Positions 24,348 through 34,446 of a DNA stretch of 64,000 nucleotides are shown here, one piece after another (the first letter of the stretch is position 1; every line of letters begins with the position of its first letter). The DNA is from Scleropages formosus (taxonomy: Eukaryota > Chordata > Actinopteri > Osteoglossiformes > Osteoglossidae), in contig NC_041829.1 in assembly GCF_900964775.1 (NCBI RefSeq), forward strand, positions 18,410,715 to 18,474,714. Reading direction: 5' to 3'. A model generated the notes under the pieces. The model saw only the letters and a program-made list of their open reading frames with translations. It made no database searches and had not been told where the DNA came from. Made by a program: the position numbers and the translations under genes.

Positions 24348-24865
24348 TACAGCTGGTAGAGTAGTGTTCTGAGCTGCTGTCTTTAAACCACAGGTTGTAG
24401 TTTCATATCCCACCTCCAGCTGTAGTACCCTTGAGCAAGGTACTTACTGTAAAAGTGCTCCAGTGAAATTACTCAGCCGCCCCTAAATGGGCAAGCACGG
24501 GGGCACAGTGAGTAGCGCTGCCGTCTCACAGTGCCTGGGTAGTGCAAGAGGACATGGGTTTGATCCCCGCTCAGTCTGTGTAGAGTTTGCATGTTCTCCC
24601 CATGTCTGTATGGGTTTCCTCCCACAGTCCAAAGACATGCTGTTGAGGTTTCCCCCATAGAGCGTGTGAGACCCATTGTAAGTAGTGTCTCTAGCAGTGT
24701 AAATCACCGTGGTGAGTAAGGTGTGCGGGCTGATAACGCTACATAGTATCCATTGTATGCTGCTTTGGAGAAAAGCATCTGCTAAGTGAATAACTGTAAA
24801 TGTATAACTGGGTAAGCAATTATAAGTTACCTTGGAGCAAAGTACCAGCTAAATGTAACGTATCC
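24348..24865 (+). repeat. Family 2 SINE split by another SINE
   Basis: The 5' part (24348-24482) runs from TACAGCTGGTAGAGTAGTG through CTTGAGCAAGGTACTTACTG to the AAATTACTCAGCC region. The 3' part resumes at about 24808 (ACTGGGTAAGCAATTATAAG, CTTGGAGCAAAGTACCAGCT). The intervening segment is a family 3 element. Confidence 0.7.
24483..24806 (+). repeat. V-SINE-like element (family 3) nested in family 2 SINE
   Basis: GGGGCACAGTGAGTAGCGCT head, GTAGAGTTTGCATGTTCTCC core, CCACAGTCCAAAGACATGCT, and tail GCTTTGGAGAAAAGCATCTG. It lies inside a family 2 SINE and is therefore younger than its host. Confidence 0.8.
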
Positions 24866-24948
24866 TTTCCAGGTGTTTTCCGTCATTCTCCAAATGTACT
24901 GCATCTCGTGGGAGCACAACTTCCCTTTCATGGGCAAAATTGAAATAT

Positions 24949-24954
24949 TTTATT
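24949..24954 (-). terminator. Candidate CH25H polyadenylation signal
   Basis: AATAAA on the minus strand, about 365 nt past the CH25H stop codon. Other AATAAA-like hexamers lie between 25080 and 25120, so the site used is uncertain. Confidence 0.4.
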
Positions 24955-25316
24955 AAAAAAGCTTTGAAATTTGAAAATTAGATAACAGTTGTTGTCTCAT
25001 TATAACAGTGTTCTTTTAATTATTTCACCGAGGATAAATTGCTTTAGAGACATTGCAGGACGTATAAGGAATAGACAAGTCAAATTCATGGTAAATAAAT
25101 ATAATAAATTTAATAAAGACTTCATTGCAATATGGAATTTTCAATAAGTTAGTAGTAGCAACAACAACACCACATTAATAATAAAAATAATAACAATAGT
25201 ATCCTTCATGACAACAGTGTTCAGCACATTTTTCTTCTGTCTTTTAATATAAAAGAAAGGTAATCCAGTCGCTGGCGTTAGTCCATCCTGGGCGCAAATG
25301 TCCAGGGCGCACAAGT

Positions 25317-26075
25317 TCAGCTGGTGTGCAAGGTGCCAAAGAGTCTGTCCCAGTGCGTGAAGTAGGGCGCGTAGTTGGATTTGAACTTGAGGTGGTGGAG
25401 GTCGTGGTGCGGGGCGCCGCCGTACAGGCCGAAGGGGACGAGCCTGTGGGTGGACCAGGGGAAGTCGTAGCCCGAGTGGTCCTCCACCGAGAGCCAGATG
25501 TTGAGCACGAAGAAGAGCATCTCCGTCAGGGGGTGGCAGCCCAGCAGCATGGGGTTCACCGCAGCGAAGAAGCCCAGCGACAGCGTCTCCCAGGCGCCCG
25601 AGTACTCGGTGGTCAGGGCGAACGTGGACGTGTACTTGTGGTGCACCTTGTGGAAGGTGCGGTACAGCCAGGGCACCTTGTGATGGAGCAGGTGCCACAC
25701 AAAGTACTGGAAGTCGAAGAGCAGGAGGCAGGCGACCATCTCCCCCGCCGCCCGCAGCAGCCCGGGGGCCTCGCCGGGGAAGCGGACGGGGCGCCAGTAC
25801 CAGTGCATCACGGTGAGCGGGAAGATGAAGACGACGTGGTTGTAGAGCGCCTGAGCCAGGCAGTTCCACATCATGGCCCAGGACACGTGGCTGCGCTGCT
25901 GGATCCTGAAGCGGCGCACCAGGGCCACCCTGGGGGCGATGGCGTCGAGCAGCACGAAGGGCAGGCAGAAGGCGAGGTACGCCGTGAGCGAGAAGAACAC
26001 GGGGAAGAAGGGCGACCTGAGCCACCCCTTGTACTCCAGAAGCAGGTCCCAGAGGCCTTGTGTGACTCCTGCCAT
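25317..26075 (-). CDS. ch25h: Cholesterol 25-hydroxylase, intronless
   Basis: A single uninterrupted 252-aa frame (human CH25H 272 aa, also intronless). The enzyme is an ER-membrane di-iron sterol hydroxylase that converts cholesterol to 25-hydroxycholesterol, an antiviral oxysterol that also restrains SREBP processing. Diagnostic histidine boxes: HLLHH at residues 128-132, HKVHH at 142-146 and HHDLHH at 223-228. Hydrophobic segments lie at about 23-43, 72-92 and 112-127, with further ones around 165-195. The start MAGVTQGLWDLL is the first ATG after a TATA-like TTTAAA at about 26126-26131. It sits between FAS and the IFITs on the opposite strand, as in human. The coding region is very GC-rich compared with its flanks. 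Confidence 0.95.
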   Translation of the reverse strand: MAGVTQGLWDLLLEYKGWLRSPFFPVFFSLTAYLAFCLPFVLLDAIAPRVALVRRFRIQQRSHVSWAMMWNCLAQALYNHVVFIFPLTVMHWYWRPVRFPGEAPGLLRAAGEMVACLLLFDFQYFVWHLLHHKVPWLYRTFHKVHHKYTSTFALTTEYSGAWETLSLGFFAAVNPMLLGCHPLTEMLFFVLNIWLSVEDHSGYDFPWSTHRLVPFGLYGGAPHHDLHHLKFKSNYAPYFTHWDRLFGTLHTS

Positions 26076-26123
26076 CGCTGTGAGCTCTCCTGTAGATCTG
26101 AGTGCTCCGGAGCTCCGCTGAGC

Positions 26124-26132
26124 CTTTTAAAT
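26124..26132 (-). promoter_or_regulatory. TATA-like element of CH25H
   Basis: Minus-strand ATTTAAAAG about 50 nt upstream of the CH25H ATG, giving a short predicted 5' UTR. Position and sequence fit a TATA box; no start site is mapped. Confidence 0.45.
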
Positions 26133-26351
26133 CTGCTGGTCCCACCCACACGCACGTCACGCTGGGTTTTCCACCAGGCGTCTTTGTGCTCCACTCTACT
26201 GTGGTGAGCAGCGCTTGGCGCCATGTGAGAATTTTTCCGCTGCCGGGCTTTTGGGTCTTTGAAGTCTTTCTGTTCAAAACAGCTCTTATTATTCTGGACA
26301 AAAAAAAAGACACAAAGGGAGAGAGAGAGACTGTGTCTGTATGAATGTGTG

Positions 26352-26445
26352 TATGTGTGGCTACATTGCGAGACACACTGGCGCCCAACGATTGCCGGAT
26401 AGGCTCCGGTGCACCGCGACCCTTCCTTCCATAAGCGGCTATTGA
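26352..26445 (+). repeat. SINE 3'-body fragment
   Basis: GCGAGACACACTGGCGCCCA, GGATAGGCTCCGGTGCACCG and CCATAAGCGGCTATT echo the GACTGGCGTCC ... GGATAGGCTCCGG ... GGATAAGCGGTT body of fish tRNA-SINEs. Confidence 0.45.
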
Positions 26446-26544
26446 AATCGTATAAAAAAAAAAAATTAAAAAGCAGCTTTTGCTCTAAATATTTCGCTAC
26501 GCTACACTCACGATTCAAATGTGTCCTAAGTTAAAGGGCAGAAG

Positions 26545-26554
26545 GAAAACGAAA
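26545..26554 (+). promoter_or_regulatory. ISRE-type motif upstream of CH25H
   Basis: GAAAACGAAA fits the IRF/ISRE core GAAANNGAAA, about 470 bp upstream of the CH25H start. CH25H is interferon-inducible in mammals, so a role is plausible, but a single 10-mer is weak evidence. Confidence 0.3.
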
Positions 26555-27121
26555 AGTCCCTCCGTCCCATGATAATAAGCCATTTCGTACTATCATTCTC
26601 TTACGATGAATTATTATCTATGAACACTTTTCACGTGCTGAGGCTCGTGGCGCTCGTGCTGAAAATGACGGAAGGCGTCAAACTCATAAAGAGAGACAAA
26701 AAAAAAAAATCTGCAGACAAAGTCGGCTTCAAAACTGTATGCGAGCTTAAACATGTTAAACTACTACAGCGCTCGCAAGCGCGCGGTCTCGCGTCCATTG
26801 AGTGATTTTGCGCTTGAGAAGAGCGCCGCCTCGTGGTCAAACTAAGTACCGTTCAGTTTTCGAGGCGCAATATCACTGTTATGAAAAATGGAAAACACTT
26901 ACAGTAACTAGTGCTGAATTGGGCTGGAAAACATATAAATGCAGGATAATGAGCACTGCCAGGCTAGAAATAAAATGTAGAAAAAATAAAAATAAAACGT
27001 AACTTGGTGGTGCCTCCAAAACCAGCAGGTATTAAAACATCATAGAAAAACACAACAGTTCTGTCCTGTGTGGCTGTTATAGTAACCTGACTATAAAAAT
27101 AACTCATTCAAAAAAATTAAA

Positions 27122-27398
27122 GGAAATTCATACAGTTTTTTTCATTTCCGAAATGTCTTCACCCAGTGCCGAGTCGCGGTGGTTCGGAGCCGATCCTGGA
27201 AGCACCCGACACACCACATGTACACACACCCCACAGACGTGTCTTTGAACCGTAGGAGGAAACCCTCGTGAGCTCTTGGAAAACATGTGAACTTGACACA
27301 AACACACAGTGCCTTGACTCGAACCAACATCCAAACCCATCGGGCGACGACCCGTGTCTGTGAAGCACCAGCGCTACCTGCTGTGCCGCCCCTTTAAG
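27122..27398 (-). repeat. V-SINE-related element
   Basis: The minus-strand reading begins GGGGCGGCACAGCAGGTAGC, includes GGGTTTCCTCCTACGGTTCA and GGATCGGCTCCGAACCACCG, and ends GGTGAAGACATTTCGG. The tRNA-like head and SINE body are clear; the core differs from family 3. Confidence 0.6.
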
Positions 27399-27714
27399 AT
27401 GCAACTTAAAACAGCTGTGCATTTAAATCCTGCTTTTTTATTTCAATAACACAAAGTTAACAAAACAATAATCAACGTTTGGACTGGCTCATCAGTACAG
27501 ATAATAAACTTATAAATGAACTTATTAATGTGCCTGCATAAATAATCTAAAGCAGAAAAATAATACTTCACAACTAAGACTGAGTAATACAATGTTAATA
27601 TAGATAAAACTGATAACATAAATATTTCCCCAAGATATGTTTATTACACAGAAGACACAGTTCACGTTAATTCAACCTGCGGAAACCGACAACGGCGGTG
27701 ACGGCGCACTTGTG

Positions 27715-27890
27715 CCACGGCGCCCCCTGCTGGCAGTGCGGGGGATTACGGTCCCCGTTAAGTTTCGGTTTCCCTTCCAGCGACTCTTCTCCGTTTCCTC
27801 AGAAACGCCGCGCCACAAACACGCCCCCTGCTGGCCGCCCCCCATTCGGCGTTAATTTTCTGCCTTAAGTTTCTGTTTCCATTTCCATTC
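27715..27890 (+). promoter_or_regulatory. Duplicated ISRE plus CTCF-like promoter of IFIT-A
   Basis: Two ISREs in reverse orientation: AGTTTCGGTTTCC at 27761-27773 and AGTTTCTGTTTCC at 27868-27880 (consensus AGTTTCNNTTTC). Each follows a CGCCCCCTGCTGG motif (27721-27733 and 27822-27834) that fits the CTCF core read in reverse. The two modules are about 100 bp apart, which looks like a local duplication. The nearer ISRE is 79 bp from the IFIT-A start codon, typical of interferon-stimulated genes bound by ISGF3. Confidence 0.75.
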
Positions 27891-27958
27891 CTTCTCTCCG
27901 ACAGGTTCGCACCGGTCCGTTTCATCTGTGAACGCGAATTCGGACCCGCGCTCGCACG

Positions 27959-29821
27959 ATGAGGTAGGGCGGTTTTTACCATCAATATTACCGAATAATA
28001 TTCCTCTGTAGTGCACATAAATTCAACCTCGTGTCTTATATTGTCTGAACATAATTATTATACGGGGGGGTGGCGCAGTGGGTTGGACCGGGTCCTGCTC
28101 TCCGGTGGGTCTGGGGTTCGAGTCCCGCTTGGGCTGCCTTGTGACAGACTGGCGTCCCGTCCTGGGTGTGTCCCCTACGCCCTGTGTTGCCGGGTTAGGC
28201 TCCGGCTCCCCGCGACCCCGTATGGGACAAGCGGTTCAGACAGTGTGTGTGTGTGTGTGTGTGTGAGTTTCCCTCTATGTTTATGTAAAAATACTTCCTT
28301 TTCACTTATACAGTTAATAATTACATAAACACCGGATGCAATGCAGTTTAATGAATTTTTTTCATTTGTTTCTTTTTTGTTTGATCTGATGTCCTTTTTT
28401 GGGATTTTTTTAGTGTCGCCGACAAAGATCTGGAGGAGACGCTGCAAAAACTGGAGTGTCCCTTCACATGGGGCGTCAGGAAAAGTGACATCAAAGATAT
28501 TGCCAACATACCGGCGAAGCTCCAGCAGCGGGTGGAATCGGGACCCCGCCGGTGCCATGCCACGTATCTCAACTTGTTAGCTTTTCTGAACGACCTGGAT
28601 GGGAACAGTGAAAAGGCGCTCGAGTTTCTCCAGAAGGCAGAGACGGTGCTAGAGGAAGACAAAGAGGCGGACACCATGTTCCTGGTGAACTACGCTAGCT
28701 TTGCTTGGGTTCACTATCGCCTCGGTAACCTGGTCGACACGAAGGCCTACCTTGGCAAGCTAGAGGAAATCTGCAAGGGCATTAAAGGGTCCTCGCAGTA
28801 TTCCTGCAGCTCGCCTGCAGTCGAAGGCGAGAAAGGATGGACCTTCTTATGGCTCGGGGCAACGTTTTACGAGAGGGCAAAGTTGAGTTTCCGGAAGGCC
28901 GTCGAGGGGGAGCCGGACAGCGTGTCCTACAACGCAGGATATGCAGTGGTCTTGTACCGGCTTGAAGGAATAGCGTGGGATACGAGCGTAGTGCCTGCCG
29001 CCAGCGAAGCGGTAGTTCAGCTTCGCAGAGCGCTACAGCTGGAAGCCGACAATGCTGAGCTCATGGTGCTCCTGGCCCTGAAACTCCAGAATAGCTGCAA
29101 AGGCGAGTCCTTGAAGCTTGTCGAAGACGCGCTGAGGTTGGCACCTGATGTACCTAAGGTAACTAGGTACGTGGCGAAGTATCTGCGGCTGGAGGGGTCA
29201 ATCGACGAGTCTCTGGAGATTCTCGGCAGGGCAGTGGCTCTGTCCCCGAATTCCTCTTTCCTGCACCACCAGATCGGCCTATGCCACAAGCATCAGCTCT
29301 TGCAGATGTTCCAGGCGCAGAACGCGGCGAATCGAGTCCCTGCGGCCCAGAAGAGGGCCAAAGCTGCAGAATGCATCCGCCACTTCAGGAAAGCGGTGGA
29401 AATCAAGCCGTCCAACTTGTACGCCAGAATTGACCTGGCTGAGGCCTACGGGCAGAATAGACGGCTGGCCGAGGCCGAGGAGATCTTCCGGGAACTTCTG
29501 AAGGATGAGTCTCTCTCGGACTTGGAGAGGCAGCGCTGTCACACCTCCTACGGCACGTTCCTCTTCTACAGGAAGAAGGACGACATCGAGGCCGTGGCTC
29601 AGCTCAAAAGCGCGTACAAGCTGCTGGCACAGGGCCACAACTGGGAACAGGCTGGTAGGAAGCTCAGGAAGATAGCAGAGAAGTGGATCAGTGCCGGGCA
29701 GAGGGTTCGCGAGGCCTATGAGATTCTGGACTTCCTGAGTGCCGAGGACAGGCAGGAGAGGCTGCCGTCGGAGGACGTGAGGACATCTGGAGAGTTCCAT
29801 CCTGAATCTGATCTCTTCTGA
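27959..29821 (+). CDS. ifit: IFIT-A: interferon-induced TPR-repeat protein
   Basis: Exons 27959-27963 (ATGAG, donor GTAGGG) and 28414-29821 give 470 aa. The ATG-plus-two-bases first exon is the hallmark IFIT structure. IFITs are cytosolic TPR solenoids that bind viral 5'-ppp or cap-0 RNA. The N-terminal CPFTW corresponds to the family CHFTW motif. TPRs fill the chain, e.g. SEKALEFLQKAE and SIDESLEILGRAV. Pocket positions aligned by eye to human IFIT1: W144 kept, K151 replaced by W148, Y154 kept, R184 (LYRLE) kept, and TRYVAK and HHQ kept. The C-terminus lacks the EAFGILGYVH repeat shared by B-D and ends in an unrelated acidic tail. Codon use is visibly GC-richer than in B-D. It is the most diverged of the four. 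A family 1 SINE lies in the intron. Confidence 0.9.
28062..28265 (+). repeat. tRNA-SINE family 1 in IFIT-A intron
   Basis: Near-consensus copy: GGTGGCGCAGTGGGTTGGAC, GGGTTCGAGTCCCGCTTGGG, GGGACAAGCGGTTCAGACAG and a (TG)n tail. Low divergence suggests recent insertion. It ends 148 bp before the 3' splice site. Confidence 0.9.
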
Positions 29822-29827
29822 GCCGCC

Positions 29828-30042
29828 TTCAGCAGCTGACAGCGTGGCGGTTGGAGCTGCTGCTTTTGGACGTGAAGGTTGTTGGTTTGAGTCTCACCTC
29901 TAGCTGCAGTAGCCTTGAGCAACATACTTACCCTGAGTTGCTCCAGTAAAAATTACCCAACTGTGTAATTGGGTAAATAACTGTATATAACTTAATGTTG
30001 TAAGTTGCTTTGGAGAAAAGCTTCAGGTAAACAAATAAACAT
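29828..30042 (+). repeat. Family 2 SINE just downstream of IFIT-A
   Basis: Begins within about ten bases of the IFIT-A stop: CAGCTGACAGCGTGGCGGTT, AAGGTTGTTGGTTTGAGTCT, CTTGAGCAACATACTTACCC, GCTTTGGAGAAAAGCTTCAG. It therefore forms the start of the IFIT-A 3' UTR. Confidence 0.75.
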
Positions 30043-30708
30043 AGGTGGAGCTCAGCTGTGGGAAGAGGGGGGGTTGAGTGTGGTTTGTACAGCCACTATG
30101 GTATCATATAACAGTACAGGTTACAGGGGGATCAATAACATTGTATCAGTGTGGCTATATTAACAATTGAGGTGTTTGGTAAAATACACATAAAGTGCAT
30201 GAATTAGAAGGGCTGCATTCCAAAATATGGCTAAAAACTCAGAATTAATACTGTAGTTTCCTTAGAAGGACATCATAGTCTAAAAGAACAACAATAAAAC
30301 CTCAACCCTTTCAATTGTGTCAGTGTCTTTTGTTGATTATCCCCTGAATTGTATTTCTGGTGTTTGTGCAGTCCTATAAACCCCTATGAAAAAAATAATA
30401 CACTCTCCTGAAAAAAACAAATATATGTCTTAAAAGACTATAACATAATTCATGGATACTGTTTTAAACGCCGCAAAGTTCAGGCACTTCTTAAATTCAG
30501 CAGGGATTACAAAGTAACGCATAACACGCTCACATAAATTGACACCCACACAAATATTCAAAACGAAAACTGATTGCATTTTATGAATCTCGATGTGTCT
30601 TTCGCCGTTAAATTACAGCGTTATTAATCTTCAGCTGCTGACCGATATTTCTGTGCTCAAACAGAAGGTGCAAGTTATGGGAAGCATGTCCAGTTTCGAT
30701 TGGCTATC

Positions 30709-30745
<37 letters not shown>

Positions 30746-30995
30746 CCATTCTCTTCTTTTAGGCAACCCTTTGTTCACATCTATATAAAACATTTGTGTT
30801 TTAAGAGTTCAGTCACCATCATTCCTAAGTGCCTAAGTGAAGCAATGGACTCTGCTTCTGGAAAACATCAGAAACCTTTGCCGGTCATCACCGGTACAGG
30901 TACTTCTGGAGTAGCATAAGTTCAGATGCGGACAGTTGAAAAATGACATTGAACCCAACACATAGTTAACAGTGCAGAAAGGGGTGTGGAGGGGG
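30043..30995. other. IFIT-A to IFIT-B spacer
   Basis: No gene seen. Contains a (TAA)n microsatellite at about 30710-30743; the open frame across it (Ile run) is a repeat artefact. Confidence 0.5.
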
Positions 30996-30996
30996 G

Positions 30997-31160
30997 GAAA
31001 GCTGGTAGTGCAGTGGTAAGAGCTGCTGCTTTGGGTCCTGAAGGTCATAGGTTTAAATCCCCACTCCAGCTGTAGTACCCTTGAGCAGGGTCCCTGTCCA
31101 AAAATTGCCCCAGCGAAACTATCCAACCATGTAAACAATTGCAAGGTGCTTGGAAGGGGA
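30997..31160 (+). repeat. Family 2 SINE, 3'-truncated
   Basis: GCTGGTAGTGCAGTGGTAAG, AGAGCTGCTGCTTTGGGTCC, CTTGAGCAGGGTCCCTGTCC. It ends near GCTTGGAAGGGG, short of the usual tail. Confidence 0.7.
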
Positions 31161-31359
31161 AAGTGTCAGAACATGTGCAAAGCGTGTGATGTGTCCATGT
31201 GCTTTTGAACTCAGTAAAACACTGTACATGGGAGTCAGTGAAACAGGAACAAGGGTCAGTGTGCAGCAGGGTTGGACACTCCTGACATATAGTAATAGGG
31301 AGGAAAAGATCAGTGGGGGGAGAGAAAGATTCTGCTCTTTAAAACAGAGTTGACAAACA

Positions 31360-31400
31360 CAGCTGAAACTAACTTTCTGTTTTCAGAAAGTGAAAGTAAT
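31360..31400 (+). promoter_or_regulatory. ISRE of IFIT-B
   Basis: GAAAGTGAAAGT at 31386-31397 is a direct-orientation ISRE/IRF-E core (GAAANNGAAANN), about 160 bp upstream of the IFIT-B ATG. TTTCTGTTTTC just before it adds a weaker reverse half-site. Confidence 0.65.
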
Positions 31401-31556
31401 TCTCAGGTTCTCCAACATTCCAGTTTTCATTCCAAGTCACAGCATCACAAGTGGGAGGAGAATGTTATTCTTCCTTGTACTTAAATCACTGCTCGCTGCA
31501 TTAAAATTAGAGACACATCGAAAGGAAGACGACAGCATCTACCTTTGTTCTTCGAA

Positions 31557-33334
31557 ATGACGTAAGTGCTACCTCTTATGGCTTGATATCAGTATTTTAA
31601 CATGCACATAAAGAAGAGGGCAGAACATAAATTGAATGAAACATTACATCAGAATCATTTTAACACTGAAATAAACTACAACAAATTGCCAGAAATGATA
31701 GTTGAAAGGTGCTGTTTGAGGACCTGTGTGGAGCAAGAAATCAGAGCTGCAATGTAGGAGTTATAAAGTTACTTTAGTTTAGATATAAAGTTGTTTTCAG
31801 GTCAGAAAGGACTCCAATCTACAGTATTTATGTGAGTTAGTCACACATGATGCAGTGGTAAAAAGTCAGGACCGATATGTTAATGCTGAACTCAACTTTT
31901 AACAGGTTGAATCCAGACATGTCCTTGCAAACCAAACTTCTCCAGCTTGAGTGTCACTTCACCTGGAGCCTTAAGGAATGCGATGCTGATCTTACTGATC
32001 TGCAGAATAGGCTTGAAGATGATTGTATCTTCTATGTCGGGGAGGAAACAGGTACCGGTCGTTTATTGAGCTTCTTGGCATTCACAAAGTACCGACAAAA
32101 CTTGCCCGAGGAAGCACTGGAGGACTTGAAGAAGGCTGAAGATCTTGTTCAGAAAGACAATAAGAAAGACTGCGAGAAGCTGCTTGTTGTCACTTACGGA
32201 GACTTTGCCTGGTTGTACTACTACATGGGTGACTACTCAACATCCTGGATCTACATTGAGAAGCTGGAAGAGCTTAAGGAGCAATTTCCTCCATCTGTCC
32301 TTCAAGCAGTGGTCAATGCGGAGAAAGGATGGACCTTCCTCAAGTATTCTCGGAAATGCTATGAGAAAGCTAAAGAATGTTTCCGGAAGGCTCTCGAGGA
32401 GGAGCCGGATGACAGTGAGTGGAACGCTGGCTATGCTATCGCGCTCTACCGCATCGAATGGGACGTCACAAGTGCTGAAGAGTCGCAAGCTGTGAAACAA
32501 CTGAGGCGTGCACTGGAGTTGAACCCAGGAGATGCTCTAATCATGGTCCTTTTGGGTCTGAGGCTTTGTGTCTTCAAGGAAATGAGGGAGGCAGAAGATC
32601 TGGTGGAAAAGGCTTTGGAGATCTCGCCTGACAACCCCTATGTGACCCGATATGTGGCAAAATTTTACCGCCAGAGTGGATCTCTGGAAAAGTCTGTGGC
32701 TCTCCTGAAGAAGGCTCTCAAACAAACGCCAAATTCAGCTTTCCTGCATCATCAAATCGCCACCAGCTACAAGATGAAAAAAATCCATTTATGTAAAATG
32801 AGAAATCATGATGCAAACAGAGCAGAAGTAGAAGAGCTGCTTAATTTGAGCATTTTTCACTTGGAACAGGCCATCAGGCTCAAGCCATCTTTCATTTATG
32901 CTCAGATGGATCTAGGGCTGCTTTATGGAGAAAAGAAAAGCATAGAAGAAGGAGAGCAGTTGCTTCAGGAAACACTGCAGCTTGCCAGAACTAAAAATGA
33001 ACATCTGCAGGAGGTCCACAGATGTTACGGAGACTTCCTCCTGTACCACAAAAAATCGGAATCCTTGGCCATGAAGCATTACATGGAAGGGTCTAAGATG
33101 CAGGAGGACACAAGAGAGGGGAAGAAATGCATTTTTAAACTAGAAAACTTAGCAAGGAGGCGCATTTCCAGGAACCCCGGGGATGGCGAAGCCTTTGGGA
33201 TTCTGGGATACGTTCATCAAACGAGGGACGAGAAACGTGAAGCTATAGAGTGCTATGAGAAGGCACTTTTACTTGATCTGGAGAACGAAGAGTATCTCAG
33301 TGCCCTCTGTGACCTTCGGCTTTCTCTGCGCTAA
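31557..33334 (+). CDS. ifit: IFIT-B: interferon-induced TPR-repeat protein
   Basis: Exons 31557-31561 (ATGAC, donor GTAAGT) and 31906-33334 (acceptor TTTTAACAG) give 477 aa starting MTLNPDMSLQ; an upstream in-frame ATG at 31877 is intronic. CHFTW lies near residue 20. TPRs include LPEEALEDLKKAE, CYEKAKECFRKAL and SLEKSVALLKKAL, with a final EAFGILGYVHQTRDEKREAI. Human IFIT1 pocket residues look conserved: W144, K148, Y154, R184 (ALYRIE), TRYVAKFYR and HHQ. This suggests 5'-end RNA binding, though the exact ligand cannot be told. Large parts are nearly identical to IFIT-D while residues about 285-350 differ (see findings). Confidence 0.93.
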
Positions 33335-34002
33335 AATCCATAGCTCAGATGTATCACTTGTTTGCAGTAACATACAATTTTTAATGAGCCACTGAATTAC
33401 AAAACCTTCACACTAAGACCCAAAACTTTGACTTTCTTCATGCTGAGCACCTAGTGTACAGACTTACTCTTAAAATTGTTCTATTTTTGTTACTACTTGG
33501 TTCTTAGCGCATACGTCTTGTAGTTCATCACGTCGTAAACAATTGTTATGCATCTTTTTAAACCCATTAATTTGTGTTATTCAAAATGTGAAAGTGTAAA
33601 ATAACTTTGTTGAATTTTCAAATATAACATAGATCAGACTAAAGCTCTATCACCCATCTGAAGCACATGCCACACCCTTTTCTCCTCATAACCCATCAAC
33701 TGGCCTGCTATTGGAGACATCACAAGGAGCGGACAGTCTTCGATTTGTATTCCCTTCCTCACTGAGAAGATGGGAACAATCTCTGACTCGGGAGTGGAAC
33801 ACGACACCGATTTTCTGCACAAATATGAAGACTTGACATAGATCATGAAACGTGTATGAATTACCATGTTACAAATCTCCTTACTGACTCATGTACAGAA
33901 TATCCCATTATGGATAGAATGTCTCTTCAACACAGTATTCTGTTAACATAACTATCGCTCTAAAATGCATCTATATAGCAAAATGCATACATTTTTGCTT
34001 TT

Positions 34003-34008
34003 ATTAAA
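34003..34008 (+). terminator. Possible IFIT-B polyadenylation signal
   Basis: ATTAAA about 670 nt after the IFIT-B stop; no closer AATAAA was noticed. Weak. Confidence 0.25.
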
Positions 34009-34136
34009 CCAATGTTAATGCAGTATTCATTAATATTATTCTTTTTACAAAGATAATATCATATGGAAGCATTTAATTGTTACTGGTGAGATAATGAAGG
34101 CTTCTCATAATTTTTACTTTAAACATTGTAATAATA

Positions 34137-34219
34137 GAGTGGATGTGACGGTGCAGTGGGTTTGGCTGGGGCCTGTTCTGGGGTGGGTCTGGGTTTGAGT
34201 CCTGCTTGGGGCGGCTGCC
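34137..34219 (+). repeat. tRNA-SINE family 1, 5' fragment
   Basis: Only the tRNA-like head remains (GACGGTGCAGTGGGTTTGGC, GGGTTTGAGTCCTGCTTGGG). It abuts an LTR-like repeat fragment. Confidence 0.65.
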
Positions 34220-34224
34220 TAGGC

Positions 34225-34365
34225 TTTCTCTCTTCCTCCTGGCCGCTAAGCAGGCTGGGAGGGCTGGTTTGCGGTGCAGGTTGTTGAGGAAAAGGGGTTT
34301 TTGGGTCGGGAGCATTATTTCCCTGTGTGCCGGTGTTCCAATAAACATTTGTAGACTAATTAATG
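34225..34365 (+). mobile_element. LTR-like fossil repeat, partial copy
   Basis: Shares its 3' half (TGAGGAAAAGGG, GGAGCATTATTTCCCTGTG, CCAATAAAC) with the copies at 34447 and 40222. The polyadenylation-like hexamer near the end suggests a solo LTR family, but no internal genes are present. Old and incomplete. Confidence 0.4.
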
Positions 34366-34446
34366 CTGTCTGTGTGTCTTTTTTCCCCCCATCTGAGTGC
34401 AGTGTGTTACTATATGAATCTACGTTAAGTTCATTTATACTATTGT

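Noticed and set aside
25326-26207. 293-codon plus-strand frame and longer minus-strand frames over CH25H
   Set aside because: Shadows of the GC-rich CH25H coding sequence; only the 252-aa frame has the histidine boxes and correct length.
30593-30919. 108-codon frame with an Ile run
   Set aside because: Caused by a (TAA)n microsatellite; no conserved domain.
31877-31905. Upstream ATG as the IFIT-B start (MLMLNSTFNR)
   Set aside because: It lies in the intron before a good acceptor at 31905; the conserved ATG-plus-two-bases exon 1 at 31557 gives the family-typical N-terminus.
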